Shown here: positions 52,555 to 61,601 of the stretch, piece by piece | How the letters are laid out: every line of letters starts with the position of its first letter | Position numbering within the stretch: position 1 is the stretch's first letter | Assembly: GCA_017557535.1 (NCBI GenBank) | Contig: JAFYYM010000007.1 | Span: forward strand, 1 to 64,000 | Length of the DNA: 64,000 nucleotides | Reading direction: 5' to 3' | Source of the DNA: Bacteroidales bacterium | Lineage (GTDB): Bacteria; Bacteroidota; Bacteroidia; Bacteroidales; UBA932 | Made by a program: the position numbers and the translations under genes | Notes under the pieces: generated by a model | What the model saw: only the letters and a program-made list of their open reading frames with translations | Database searches by the model: none | What the model was told of the DNA's origin: nothing

Positions 52555-53148
52555 ATGTTTTCAGAAAACATAAAAAAAGCCGGAGAGATCGAGGTGATCT
52601 GCGGCTCCATGTTCTCGGGAAAGACCGAGGAGCTGATCCGCAGGATCCGCAGGGCGAAATTCGCCAATCTCAAGATCGAGATATTCAAGCCCACGATAGA
52701 CACCCGTTACTCTGAAGACGATGTCGTATCCCACGATTTCCATAAGATTCCTTGCCATGCCGTGAAAGATCCGAAGGAGATGCTGAACGTGGCGGATGAC
52801 GTGCAGGTAGTCGGCATCGACGAGGCACAGTTCTACGACATGTCTCTTGTCGAGGTGGCGCAGGAACTTGCGGACAGGGGGAAAAGAGTGATCATTGCCG
52901 GACTGGACACTGATTATCTAGGTAAGCCTTTCGGTCCCATGCCTTATCTGATGGCTGTGGCTGAGGAGGTGCGTAAAGTTCACGCGATTTGTGTCAGATG
53001 CGGCAATCTCGCCAATCACTCTCACCGGCTGTCGAACAGCATGGAACTCGTAGTCCTGGGTGAGAAAGACGCCTACGAGCCACTCTGCCGAGATTGCTAC
53101 AACAAAGTAATGGCCGAGGAGGCCGCACGACACGCCAGCGAGGCCTAA
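52555..53148 (+). CDS. tdk: Thymidine kinase
   Basis: Type II thymidine kinase that phosphorylates thymidine with ATP in the salvage pathway. The 197-residue protein has the P-loop GSMFSGKTEEL near residues 21-31, the VVGIDEAQFYD catalytic segment with E, and the lasso and zinc-binding Cys pairs CVRCGNLAN and CRDCY. The end overlaps the convergent xerD by four bases. Confidence 0.95.
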   Translation: MFSENIKKAGEIEVICGSMFSGKTEELIRRIRRAKFANLKIEIFKPTIDTRYSEDDVVSHDFHKIPCHAVKDPKEMLNVADDVQVVGIDEAQFYDMSLVEVAQELADRGKRVIIAGLDTDYLGKPFGPMPYLMAVAEEVRKVHAICVRCGNLANHSHRLSNSMELVVLGEKDAYEPLCRDCYNKVMAEEAARHASEA

Positions 53149-54020
53149 CCCCTGGGATGATGCTCAAGGATAGCTCTCTGCCAGGTCGAGCTATCTATAT
53201 GCGTATATATCTCGGTAGTGAGAATACTCTCATGGCCGAGCATTTCCTGGACAACCCTCAAGTCAGCCCCATTCTCAATCAAATGAGTCGCGAAACTGTG
53301 ACGGAAGGTGTGAGGTGATATCTCCTTGTTAACTCCAGCCGCCATAGCCTGGTTCTTTACCATGTTGAATAGCGCCACCCGGCTAATGGCCTTTCCGAAA
53401 CGATTGAGAAACAATATGTCGTCGTATTGTGGAGAAGCCGGATCCGGACGGACAGCCATATACTCCCTCACTGCCGCGGCGGCCATCTCCCCCATCGGGA
53501 CTATCCTCTCTTTGTCACCCTTGCCCACGACGCGGACAAAGCCCTCGTCAAGATACACGTTGGAAATCTTCAGTCCCACAGCCTCCGAGACCCTAAGCCC
53601 GCAACCATAAAGAATCTCGAGTACAGCCTTATCCCTTTTCCCCGTCCATTTCGAGAGGTCGACAGAGTCGATAATCGCGGTAACCTCATCGACAGACAAA
53701 ACCTCCGGAAGATATCTTCCCAGTTTTGGGGAATCGACAGGATCACAAGGGTTGTCTTTCCGGTCACCTTCCATGACCAGCCAATCGAAAAAGGAGCGGA
53801 GAGAGCTCAGGAGCCTCGACTGGGACCTCTTGGAAAGTCTCGCGTTTGCCGAGAGATAATCCAGGATCTCTTGCGTGGAAACCGTTGACGGTTCCGAGGT
53901 CACGTGGGAGAAAAAACTTTCCACGTCGGAAGTGTACGCCTCCACCGTGTTCGGAGACAACGACCTCTCAATTCTCAGGTAATATGAGTAATCCGAGATA
54001 ATCTTGTGCGTAAGATCCAT
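53145..54020 (-). CDS. xerD: Tyrosine recombinase XerD
   Basis: Site-specific recombinase that resolves chromosome dimers at dif with XerC. The 291-residue protein has an N-terminal SAM-like core-binding domain and a catalytic domain with R143 (GCGLRVSEAVGL), K168, H237-x-x-R240 (HTFRHSF), H263 and the nucleophile Y272 (IYTHID). All catalytic residues are present. XerC and XerD cannot be told apart with certainty by reading; XerD is favoured by the length and the terminal HHPRG. It overlaps the DPP III stop by one base. Confidence 0.9.
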   Translation of the reverse strand: MDLTHKIISDYSYYLRIERSLSPNTVEAYTSDVESFFSHVTSEPSTVSTQEILDYLSANARLSKRSQSRLLSSLRSFFDWLVMEGDRKDNPCDPVDSPKLGRYLPEVLSVDEVTAIIDSVDLSKWTGKRDKAVLEILYGCGLRVSEAVGLKISNVYLDEGFVRVVGKGDKERIVPMGEMAAAAVREYMAVRPDPASPQYDDILFLNRFGKAISRVALFNMVKNQAMAAGVNKEISPHTFRHSFATHLIENGADLRVVQEMLGHESILTTEIYTHIDSSTWQRAILEHHPRG

Positions 54021-55933
54021 TATAGTGTTCTGTATTTATCGCCGTACTCCAGTTGCTGAGCAAGGTAATCCTCAACCGGAACTAACTCATAATCAACAGT
54101 ATTCCCATCCATAACCACTGGTGCTATATCCGGATTGACAAATCCCCCGTATGGCCTCAGCCCAAGAGCTTGGTATCGTTCCCTGACCTCTTTGTGAAGG
54201 TCTGGATCAATTTCCATGGCATAACGTTCGATCAACTCTTTACCCGCCTCGTGATCGCCTTCCGATTTTATCCTCTGGACTTCAGCCAATAGCTCGGCGA
54301 ATAGCCTCCTCAGAGCCAGGAAATCATTAACCGCAAAATATGTTTTCCCATCCCGGATTTTCTTCTCTATCACATTGGAAGACAAGCCTTTCTCGTAACA
54401 CCACTGAGCTATCAGCTTACGGTTTTGCATGTGGGCCTCAGTGTTTTTCTTTCCAAGCTCGACCCTTGAGAACTGAACGAAAAGCCCATTCCTTATATAA
54501 CCGGAATATGCCGGTTTCCACGCCTCGGAATCAGGCATGATACCTAACTCGACAAGCTTGGGGTCGGCTATATAATATAGCCCGAAAAGGTCAGCCCTGG
54601 CTTCCTCCAAAGCGCTCTGATATTCCCCCAGGGCATTTGGAGAGACACCTGGTAGCAGCTGCCCTGATCCATGACCGAGACACTCGTGAAGATCGGTGTG
54701 GATCTCATCGTCATAGCTGCCATACTTTTTATAAGCGTCTATCTCGGATTGATCAAAAGCGAATTCCGCCAAAGCGCTCTTGGGAGCCTCCAGAGCCGCT
54801 TTATCGTATGCCCTGGTAATATTGGCGATCGTCACCGACTTGGAGCCATATTCACTCCGGATCCAGTCAGCGTTCGGGAGATTGATCCCTATCGGGGTCG
54901 ACGGATATGTCGCGCCACCAAGGGTAACAGCTGTCACCACCTTGGCGGTGACTCCCTTGACATGAGGTTTCTTGAAACGGGAATCCACCGGGGAGTGATC
55001 CTCAAACCATTGGGCGTTGGAACTCAGGGTCTCCGTCCTGGCGGATGCCTTCTCATCCTTTATATTCACATATCCCTCCCACGTGGCCTTGCGCCCAAGA
55101 GGGTCGTCATAATCCTCGATAAACCCGTTTATGAAATCAACTTTGCCGGAGGTCTCCCCTGTCCAAAGGATACTGAATTCATCCCATGTACGAAGATCAC
55201 CCGTCCTGTAATAATCAATCAGAAGGCTTAACGCTTTGCACTGCCTCTCATTCTCCGCATACTCGCGGGCTTTTTCCAACTCATTGATTATCTTGTCTAT
55301 AGCCGCACCGTATATGCCACCTGACCGCCAAGGCTTCTCCACCAACTTCCCATTCTCCTTCACCACTTTGGTGTTAAGCCCATATGATACCGGCCTTGGA
55401 TCGCCTGGCGCCTCAAGAGCTGAATAATAGTTCTCGACCTCCTCCCTCGTAACCCCGGAGTAGAAATTCACTGATGACTGAGCGACAATGTCACCTTCCT
55501 TCGAGACAGACCGTCGGACGGGGAACAAGTCTTTGGAATAAATAACATCCAGCAGCTCTCCAAGACCTTCCGAACATCCCGAATCCTCAGCCAGGGAACG
55601 GAAATAATCTTTAGGGCATTGAGGGAAGAACTTGTCCTCAGCATAGTGGTGGTGCATTCCGTTGGAGAAGAACAGACGCTTCGCATACACGATGAAATCT
55701 TTGAAACTCTGACAATTCCTGTCTCCGTGGTATTCTTTGAGAATCCTTTCGACCAGGTGTCTGACAGGAAGATTCCACTCGCAGTATTGGTCCCATGTGA
55801 TATCACGTCCCCATTTGGCCGCCTCAGAGAGGTGGAACGCATAGGCTTTCTGACGAACACTCAACCCCTCCCACCCGGGCACGTCGAACCGCATTATCTT
55901 GATGTCAGCGAACTCGTCTATCAAAGTTTTCAT
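54020..55933 (-). CDS. Dipeptidyl peptidase III (M49 metallopeptidase)
   Basis: Zinc exopeptidase removing dipeptides from the N-terminus of short peptides. The 637-residue protein has the zinc-binding and catalytic HECLGH (H416, E417, H421), the M49 pentapeptide variant with Gly before the second His, and the third zinc ligand Glu in the EEARADLFGLYY segment. The protein has no signal peptide, so it should be cytoplasmic. With PepD and the POT transporter it builds a peptide-degrading set. Its -7-like element (TATATTTA, one mismatch) lies just upstream of the ATG. Confidence 0.9.
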   Translation of the reverse strand: MKTLIDEFADIKIMRFDVPGWEGLSVRQKAYAFHLSEAAKWGRDITWDQYCEWNLPVRHLVERILKEYHGDRNCQSFKDFIVYAKRLFFSNGMHHHYAEDKFFPQCPKDYFRSLAEDSGCSEGLGELLDVIYSKDLFPVRRSVSKEGDIVAQSSVNFYSGVTREEVENYYSALEAPGDPRPVSYGLNTKVVKENGKLVEKPWRSGGIYGAAIDKIINELEKAREYAENERQCKALSLLIDYYRTGDLRTWDEFSILWTGETSGKVDFINGFIEDYDDPLGRKATWEGYVNIKDEKASARTETLSSNAQWFEDHSPVDSRFKKPHVKGVTAKVVTAVTLGGATYPSTPIGINLPNADWIRSEYGSKSVTIANITRAYDKAALEAPKSALAEFAFDQSEIDAYKKYGSYDDEIHTDLHECLGHGSGQLLPGVSPNALGEYQSALEEARADLFGLYYIADPKLVELGIMPDSEAWKPAYSGYIRNGLFVQFSRVELGKKNTEAHMQNRKLIAQWCYEKGLSSNVIEKKIRDGKTYFAVNDFLALRRLFAELLAEVQRIKSEGDHEAGKELIERYAMEIDPDLHKEVRERYQALGLRPYGGFVNPDIAPVVMDGNTVDYELVPVEDYLAQQLEYGDKYRTL

Positions 55934-55967
55934 GATGTAAATATACGCGATATCCGGGAATTATTTA

Positions 55968-55975
55968 TACATTTG
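55968..55975 (+). promoter_or_regulatory. -7 element of the C11 peptidase gene
   Basis: TACATTTG, a full match to TAnnTTTG, 33 bases before the ATG at 56009. No -33 element recognised. Confidence 0.5.
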
Positions 55976-56008
55976 TAAATTAGGAAAAGAAAGACAAGTA
56001 CAGAGATT

Positions 56009-57364
56009 ATGCGAGTAAAAGGCATATACAATAAGATACTGCGCCTGGCGGTGGTCATTTCGGCCACCCTCACTTTCTCCTTCTGCGACACAAAGGATCC
56101 CGACCTCGGAATAGGAGATGATGAGGAAGGAATCAACTTTACTCCACGCGGAAACCGGCAAGCCATGGAGGAGACTCGAAGAGTGCTCCTTTTCTATGAG
56201 TGCGGTTTCAACTCCCTCAACTACGATCTTGAGACCAACATGACCGTCGATCTCCCCAAGGGGTATATTCCAGGGAAAGGACGGCATGACGACGTTCTGC
56301 TAGTATATACCAAACTCGCTTTAAACGCCAACTACAAGGATGTCCCGTCATATCTCCGGAGAGTTTATAAAGACAACGACGGCAATGTCGTCTCGGACAC
56401 CCTTAAGACTTATCCGTCCTCAGTCGTGGCTACCTCCGGGGAGACCATGCGGGATGTCCTGAATCTTGTACATTCATCTTTTCCCGCGAAAGGATACGGG
56501 ATGGTTTTCGCCTCTCATGGTTCGGGATGGCTACCAACAGGGTATTACAACAATCCATCGGCGTTTGAGAGGAACCATAAGCTCAGCGGCAAGCGGATGT
56601 CGAAATCCAATCGGGTACTGGAAGTCCCGTCAGGAGATATGGAGCATGACGATCCCTACGCCGGGATGGTGAGGAGCATCGGACAGGACAAGATGGCCTC
56701 TGGTGATGTGGAGATGAGCGTGGCTGAATTCACTGAAGGGATTCCATTCCATCTTGATTACCTTCTTTTCGACATGTGCTTCAGCGGAGGCATCGAGATC
56801 GCTTACGCGCTCAAGGACAAGGCGGACTATATCGGTGTCTCACCGGCTGAAGTGCTGGCGGCCGGCGCATTCGATTACACCAAGATAACGGATTTCTTGC
56901 TTAGAGGGACATCTCCTGATCTGACAGGCCTGTTCAAAGATTCATTCGACAGGTACGACAAACAGACCGGTGACTACCGATCCGCAACCGTCACCCTTCT
57001 CAGGACATCGGGTCTTGGAAAGATAGCTGAAGAGTGTGCCAAACTCGTGGCTAACCACTCAGATGCCATCGCTCACGCTCCGGCAAGCCAGATTCAAGGT
57101 TATTTCAGACAGGGTAGACACTATTTCTACGACCTCGAGGATATCTTCGTGAAGAGTGGTGTTCCCGAAGCAGACTTGGCAGGACTTCGGAACGCGTTAT
57201 CCGCCTGTATAATGTACAAGGCGGCCACCCCGTTCTTTATCAGCAGTTTCGAGATCAAGACTTATTCCGGCTTCAGCATGTACCTTCCGTGCGCCGGTAC
57301 AGCCCTTCTGGACTCTTACTATAAAAACGAGGCTTGGAACAAAGCCATCGAGCTGGTAAAATAA
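56009..57364 (+). CDS. Clostripain-like cysteine peptidase (C11), lipoprotein
   Basis: Predicted surface-anchored peptidase of 451 residues. The N-terminus (RLAVVISATLTFSFCD) is a lipoprotein-type signal with Cys near residue 27, suggesting an outer-membrane lipoprotein. The catalytic pair is H170 in MVFASHGSGW and C257 in LLFDMCFSGGIEIAYALKD, in the C11 order. A following region AGAFDYTKITDFLLRG is typical of clostripain relatives. It is one of several secreted peptidases in the window. Confidence 0.88.
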   Translation: MRVKGIYNKILRLAVVISATLTFSFCDTKDPDLGIGDDEEGINFTPRGNRQAMEETRRVLLFYECGFNSLNYDLETNMTVDLPKGYIPGKGRHDDVLLVYTKLALNANYKDVPSYLRRVYKDNDGNVVSDTLKTYPSSVVATSGETMRDVLNLVHSSFPAKGYGMVFASHGSGWLPTGYYNNPSAFERNHKLSGKRMSKSNRVLEVPSGDMEHDDPYAGMVRSIGQDKMASGDVEMSVAEFTEGIPFHLDYLLFDMCFSGGIEIAYALKDKADYIGVSPAEVLAAGAFDYTKITDFLLRGTSPDLTGLFKDSFDRYDKQTGDYRSATVTLLRTSGLGKIAEECAKLVANHSDAIAHAPASQIQGYFRQGRHYFYDLEDIFVKSGVPEADLAGLRNALSACIMYKAATPFFISSFEIKTYSGFSMYLPCAGTALLDSYYKNEAWNKAIELVK

Positions 57365-57395
57365 TTGCGTATTAAATAATTAATGACTATATTTG
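57365..57395 (+). promoter_or_regulatory. rplY promoter
   Basis: TTG (57365-57367), 20 bases, then TATATTTG (57388-57395), a full match to the Bacteroidota -7 element. Confidence 0.65.
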
Positions 57396-57401
57396 CGGCC
57401 G

Positions 57402-57482
57402 CTTAAAAGCGCCGGACGCGCTTTTGGTGCGATGGGGCCCCGGCCTTTCCGGGGTTGAGTAACACATTTTAAACAAAGTTCA
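57402..57482 (+). promoter_or_regulatory. rplY leader with two stable hairpins
   Basis: Hairpin 1 has 8 perfect pairs (AAAAGCGC / GCGCTTTT, 57405-57425) with loop CGGAC. Hairpin 2 has 6 perfect pairs (CCCCGG / CCGGGG, 57438-57454) with loop CCTTT. They lie in the 80-base leader between the promoter and the L25 ATG. Control of L25/CTC by this leader is inference. Confidence 0.45.
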
Positions 57483-58091
57483 ATGAAGCATTTCGAGATT
57501 AACGGCAAAGTCCGTGAGGTCGGCAACAAAGCCGTCATCAAAGCGATCCGCAAACAAGGTCTTGTCCCTTGCAACCTCTATGGCCAGGGAATGGAGAATG
57601 TCCTTTTCACAGTTACAGACAAGGATCTCCAGGGTATCACCAACACCCCCAACTCCTTCATCATCGACATTAAGCTTGACAATGGCAAGGCTTACACCGC
57701 CGTCGTCCATGAGCTCCAGTTCCATCCTGTCAAGGACAACTGCCTCCATGTCGATTTCCTCGCCGTCACTGAGGACAAGCCTATCGCTATCAAGGTTCCC
57801 GTGGTGGTCAGCGGTCACCCCGTGGGCGTTCAGAAAGGTGGAAAATTCGTTCTCGTGTCCAGATTCATAAAGATCAGCGCGCTGATGAAGGATCTTCCCG
57901 ACACTCTTGACATCGACGTGACCCCTCTCGACATCGAGAAGAGGATTGTCGCCGGTGACATCAAGCTTGATGGTGTCAATGTGGTCTCCCCTAAGGGTAC
58001 CATCATTTGCACAGTCAAGGCCACCCGCAACATGTCCGCACAGGCTTCTGATGAAGGCGCTGCTGAAGGTGCTGAGGGCGCTGCTGAGTAA
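57483..58091 (+). CDS. rplY: 50S ribosomal protein L25 (CTC family)
   Basis: 5S rRNA-binding ribosomal protein. The 202-residue protein is the long CTC form with an N-terminal L25 domain (RKQGLVPCNLYGQG) and a C-terminal TL5-like domain (PVVVSGHPVGVQKGGK). The Ala/Glu-rich end (SDEGAAEGAEGAAE) is a disordered tail. The peptidyl-tRNA hydrolase gene follows after 25 bases, as in many Bacteroidota. Confidence 0.95.
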   Translation: MKHFEINGKVREVGNKAVIKAIRKQGLVPCNLYGQGMENVLFTVTDKDLQGITNTPNSFIIDIKLDNGKAYTAVVHELQFHPVKDNCLHVDFLAVTEDKPIAIKVPVVVSGHPVGVQKGGKFVLVSRFIKISALMKDLPDTLDIDVTPLDIEKRIVAGDIKLDGVNVVSPKGTIICTVKATRNMSAQASDEGAAEGAEGAAE

Positions 58092-58116
58092 AAAGCGGCC
58101 TGAAGTCGATCCTGGT

Positions 58117-58686
58117 ATGAACTATCTTGTCGCTGGTCTTGGTAACATAGGCGCCGAGTACGCTTCAACCAGACATAACATGGGTTTTATGGTATTGGAT
58201 GCCTGGTCCGAGGCATCCAATGCTTCTTTTAGCACCCAACGTTACGGAGACGTGGCCGAGGTCAGCTTCAAGGGACGGAAGTTCTACCTGCTCAAGCCAT
58301 CCACATACATGAATCTAAGCGGTAACGCCGTGCGATATTGGATGGACAAGCTCAAGCTGCCTCTTGAGAACCTGGTTGTGGTCTGTGACGACATCAACCT
58401 TCCTTTCGGGACTGTGAGGATGCGCAAGAACGGTAGCGATGGAGGGCATAATGGTTTGAGAGACATTGAATACAGGCTTGGGACCACCAGTTGGGCAAGG
58501 ATCAGGATCGGGGTGGGAAACGATTCCCATCCAGGCAGCCAGGTTGACTACGTGCTGGGTCAGTTCTCCGATGAGCAAAAGGCCGAGATTCCCGAGATTT
58601 GCGCCAAAGTGATTGAGGGAATTAAGAATTATTCGACAATCGGTGCGGACAGGGCGATGAACTTCCTTAACTCTCGACAGAAGTAA
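58117..58686 (+). CDS. pth: Peptidyl-tRNA hydrolase
   Basis: Esterase that frees tRNA from peptidyl-tRNA dropped by ribosomes. From ATG 58117 the protein has 189 residues and starts MNYLVAGLGNIGAEYASTRHN, with the catalytic His in RHNMGF, VVCDDINLPFGTVRMRKNGS with the Asp, and GGHNGLRDIE. A longer open frame extends upstream in another frame of L25 and is not used. It is transcribed with rplY. Confidence 0.95.
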   Translation: MNYLVAGLGNIGAEYASTRHNMGFMVLDAWSEASNASFSTQRYGDVAEVSFKGRKFYLLKPSTYMNLSGNAVRYWMDKLKLPLENLVVVCDDINLPFGTVRMRKNGSDGGHNGLRDIEYRLGTTSWARIRIGVGNDSHPGSQVDYVLGQFSDEQKAEIPEICAKVIEGIKNYSTIGADRAMNFLNSRQK

Positions 58687-58816
58687 GGTGTCAGATAGTT
58701 TTTTTACTCATTTTTATTTGTTTATTCCTTTTTTTTGCATATCTTGCGAGGTGGATAACGTATGTTGAAATAGTACAAGACATTATATATCAACAACTCA
58801 CTAAATTTTATAAGAA

Positions 58817-58993
58817 ATGAAAAAGCTTGTCGCACAGATCAAGGAAGAACTTGACGCTTTTGTCGTGAACGCCGACGCTCAGGTTGAAAAAGGTAACAAG
58901 GCCGCCGGTGCCCGCGCGCGTAAGGCTGCCCTCGAACTCATGAAGGATCTCAAGGAGTTCAGGAAAGTTTCCGTCGCCGAAGCTAAGAAGTAA
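58817..58993 (+). CDS. Small basic Hc1-like histone protein
   Basis: Protein of 58 residues (MKKLVAQIKEELDAFVVN start) rich in Lys and Ala, with the GNKAAGARARKAALELMKDLKEF core typical of the histone H1-like proteins of Bacteroidota. It should bind DNA and compact the nucleoid; it has no tryptophan or cysteine. The frame is flanked upstream by 130 AT-rich bases with long T runs and followed by a strong terminator at 59013-59043. No clear -7 element was found, which is surprising for a gene likely to be highly expressed. Confidence 0.85.
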   Translation: MKKLVAQIKEELDAFVVNADAQVEKGNKAAGARARKAALELMKDLKEFRKVSVAEAKK

Positions 58994-59012
58994 TTCACTA
59001 CTAACTATTTAC

Positions 59013-59043
59013 AAGCGGCCACCATCAAGGGGGCCGCTTTTTG
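59013..59043 (+). terminator. Terminator after the Hc1-like gene
   Basis: Stem AAGCGGCC / GGCCGCTT with a loop of about 11 bases, then a T run. It ends just before the ATG of the M6 peptidase at 59047, so the peptidase needs its own promoter or readthrough. Confidence 0.75.
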
Positions 59044-59046
59044 TTG

Positions 59047-61182
59047 ATGAGACGGTCTTTTTTCACATTATTATTGGCAATCCTCCTTGGGATCCCGGCC
59101 GCCGGGACATCTCCCAGGAAGGGGGCCTTCCTCATGTATCAGCCTGACGGAACGTCTTTTATGGCGAAGCTCCATGGTGATGAATTCATGAAGGTCCTCA
59201 CCACGGCTGATGGTCACGCTGTGGTCAAAGATGAGGACGGGTATTACCATTACGCCACATTCAGGACTGACGGTTCAAGGATTAGTTCCGGCTACAGGAT
59301 TGGCGGCAAAGCTCCCGCAGACATACTTGATGCGAGTCACTCTATTCCATGGACAATCTTGAAAGACAAGACTAAGGCGGTTCGGATGGACAGGCGTGAA
59401 TCCGTCCGATTCCATCCGGCCACGAGATTATCATCACCAACAAAAAGGCACTGCATCGTAATCCTCGCCCAATTCCAGGACATAAGCTTCACAGGAGGTG
59501 AGGCCAGGCGCTCAGATCTCGTGAATTTAATAACAAAAGAGGGCTCCAAAAGCGTCCTGGACTATTTCAATGACCAGTTCCAAGGTCAATACGAGTTCAA
59601 CTTCACTATAGGTCCTATAGTCACGCTTTCAAAGAACCATGACTATTACGGGAAGAACGACGAAGACAAAGCCGGGCAGGACATGCATCCTCAGGAGCTT
59701 GTCCGGGAGGCTTGCGTCCTTTCCAACCCGCAAGTGGATTTCTCACGCTACGATGATGACGGTGACGGGATTGTGGACAACGTATTCGTGATAGTGGCGG
59801 GAAAGAGCGAGGCCGAGGGAGCCGACTCTGATTACATGTGGCCTCACCAGTGGTATGTCCCCGATCTGACTTTGGACGGGAAGAGGATACGCACCTACGC
59901 CCTCTCCACCGAGCTGACCGTAAAAAGCCAGAACAGCGGAGGACAGCTTGTATGGGGACTTTGCGCGATCGGAACATTCTGCCACGAGTATTGTCACACT
60001 CTCGGACTGGAAGACTACTACGACACAGACGAGGAAGGGAGCGGAGGCATGTCGAAAGGAATGTGGAGCTCCACATCCTTGATGGACGGCGGAAATTTCA
60101 ATGATAATGGTAATACGCCTCCATATTTCAACGCCATTGACAGGCACCTCCTCGGAATAGGCAAGCCTGAGGATATGGCTATAGGGACTTATACTCTCGA
60201 GCCTGTAAACAAAAACGGCCGTTATCTGGTACTCGATAACCCCTCGAACCCTGACGAGTTCTTCCTTTTCGAGTGCAGGGCAAAAAAAGAATGGGACGCC
60301 TATATCGGAGGTTCGGGATTGGCCATTTACCATGTGGATATGACCACTAATGAGGCCGGTTGGTCAGATGACGCCGGCAAGACTGTCACCGCGGAGTATC
60401 GATGGGAGAACAATGAGATCAACTGCAACCCCTCCTTTGAATGCGCCGACATGGTTGAGACCTCAGCAGACGCTATGGATGTCAGGCAGGCTTTCTTCCC
60501 GTACAAGAACATTTCCTCATTCAACATCAATTCGTCGCCAGCTTTCAAGTTCAATGACGGTACCCTCTCACCATTCGCCATTTCAGGCATCAAGGTCTCG
60601 GGAGACAATGTGAGTTTCACTGTCTACAACAGTTCAGATATAGTACCAAAAGCGACAGACGTGCTCACAGAGGTCTATCAAGACGCCGCCATCCTGACAT
60701 GGAAGTCAGACGTGGAGGACTATACCGGAGACGCCATCGTGTCTTGGGGAAAAACCTCAGGGAATGTCAAGACCGAGCGGATAAGGCCTTATAAGAATGG
60801 GAAGTATTCGATCACTTTGGAAGGTCTCTCCCCCACCACGCCATACACTGTGGATATCTCATTCGACAGGAATGGAGTGGCCGGAGATATAGTCTCCTGC
60901 GATTTCCTCACAAAAGCCCTGCTATCTGGCGGACAGCCATATATTTTCCTTGATTATCTCTCCGGTTCCAGAATCGGCGGTAAGTTCCCCTCAGGATCAG
61001 GATTGCCCTTGAGGGTATATAACGCCGTTGGAGAAAAGGTCAGCTGGAGCTATGACGGAACTCAGATCCAAACTGACGGCAGCGGCTATTTCCACCCCGC
61101 CAAATCAGGAGTACTGAAGGCTGTGGTATACCACTCTGACGGCACCCAGGATATCCTGTATAAAGAGATAATACTGCAATGA
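59047..61182 (+). CDS. M6 family metallopeptidase, secreted
   Basis: Exported zinc metalloprotease of 711 residues related to immune inhibitor A. A signal peptide of about 20 residues (AILLGIPAAGT) is followed by a propeptide-like region, the catalytic HEYCH (H313, E314, H317) with downstream LGLEDYYD, and a fibronectin type III-like domain near residues 540-640 (SSPTTPYTVDISFD-type strands). The C-terminus resembles a type IX secretion-type or short beta domain, but the exact CTD motif is not clear. The ATG at 59047 is preferred to the TTG codons at 59041-59046. It overlaps the next lipoprotein gene (ATGA). Confidence 0.88.
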   Translation: MRRSFFTLLLAILLGIPAAGTSPRKGAFLMYQPDGTSFMAKLHGDEFMKVLTTADGHAVVKDEDGYYHYATFRTDGSRISSGYRIGGKAPADILDASHSIPWTILKDKTKAVRMDRRESVRFHPATRLSSPTKRHCIVILAQFQDISFTGGEARRSDLVNLITKEGSKSVLDYFNDQFQGQYEFNFTIGPIVTLSKNHDYYGKNDEDKAGQDMHPQELVREACVLSNPQVDFSRYDDDGDGIVDNVFVIVAGKSEAEGADSDYMWPHQWYVPDLTLDGKRIRTYALSTELTVKSQNSGGQLVWGLCAIGTFCHEYCHTLGLEDYYDTDEEGSGGMSKGMWSSTSLMDGGNFNDNGNTPPYFNAIDRHLLGIGKPEDMAIGTYTLEPVNKNGRYLVLDNPSNPDEFFLFECRAKKEWDAYIGGSGLAIYHVDMTTNEAGWSDDAGKTVTAEYRWENNEINCNPSFECADMVETSADAMDVRQAFFPYKNISSFNINSSPAFKFNDGTLSPFAISGIKVSGDNVSFTVYNSSDIVPKATDVLTEVYQDAAILTWKSDVEDYTGDAIVSWGKTSGNVKTERIRPYKNGKYSITLEGLSPTTPYTVDISFDRNGVAGDIVSCDFLTKALLSGGQPYIFLDYLSGSRIGGKFPSGSGLPLRVYNAVGEKVSWSYDGTQIQTDGSGYFHPAKSGVLKAVVYHSDGTQDILYKEIILQ

Positions 61183-61598
61183 TGAAAACCCTATCAATAT
61201 TCACTGCCATCCTTTTTCTGGCGGTAATGTTCTCCTCTTGCGACAGGACTCTGGAGCCAGACAGCTCATTTATAGGCGGCTCAAACATAGAGCTTTCCGT
61301 AGGTGGCAGCGTTGTGTACAAGTACGACCCTGCCAGCTGGCAGCTTGGTTATAACTCTTCCAAAAAGGAATTCCGGGTTTTCGATGACTCAATGAAGAAC
61401 TACTACACGGTCACATGTTCCTCTCTCCCCTCCTCGACAGGACAGAAGCTGGAAGCCACAGTGACCTGGTCCTCAGGTAGTTCCATCCAAACCATGAAAG
61501 GCAAGTTCGAAGTCGCCAAGGTCCAGGGAGACACATACTGGCTATGGTGCGGAGATAAAAAAACACGGACGGGTGTCACCGTCCGCATTTTAAGGTAA
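61179..61598 (+). CDS. Small lipoprotein of unknown function
   Basis: Protein of 139 residues with a lipoprotein-like signal (TAILFLAVMFSSCDRT, Cys near residue 20). The mature part has strands such as SVVYKYDPASWQLGYNSSKKEFRVFDDSMKNYYTVTCSS and ends with TVRILR; no family is recognised. It is coupled to the M6 peptidase by ATGA overlap and so may be its partner or inhibitor, which is inference. Its end overlaps a two-way terminator. Confidence 0.75.
   Translation: MMKTLSIFTAILFLAVMFSSCDRTLEPDSSFIGGSNIELSVGGSVVYKYDPASWQLGYNSSKKEFRVFDDSMKNYYTVTCSSLPSSTGQKLEATVTWSSGSSIQTMKGKFEVAKVQGDTYWLWCGDKKTRTGVTVRILR
61557..61592. terminator. Two-way terminator between the lipoprotein and rbfA
   Basis: Stem CGGACGG / CCGTCCG (61566-61572 and 61579-61585) with a 6-base loop. 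On the minus strand it is followed by a run of seven T, making a good terminator for the tyrS-rbfA unit; on the plus strand a short CATTTT follows. It lies inside the 3' end of the lipoprotein gene. Confidence 0.75.
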
Positions 61599-61601
61599 TT
61601 C

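Noticed and set aside
53145-54020. Phage or integrative element integrase
   Set aside because: Sequence length and catalytic spacing fit a core XerC/D recombinase, the neighbours are housekeeping genes, and no att-like repeats flank it.
57946-58116. Upstream extension of pth
   Set aside because: The extra 57 residues overlap rplY in another frame; true Pth proteins start at MNYLVAGLGN-type sequence.
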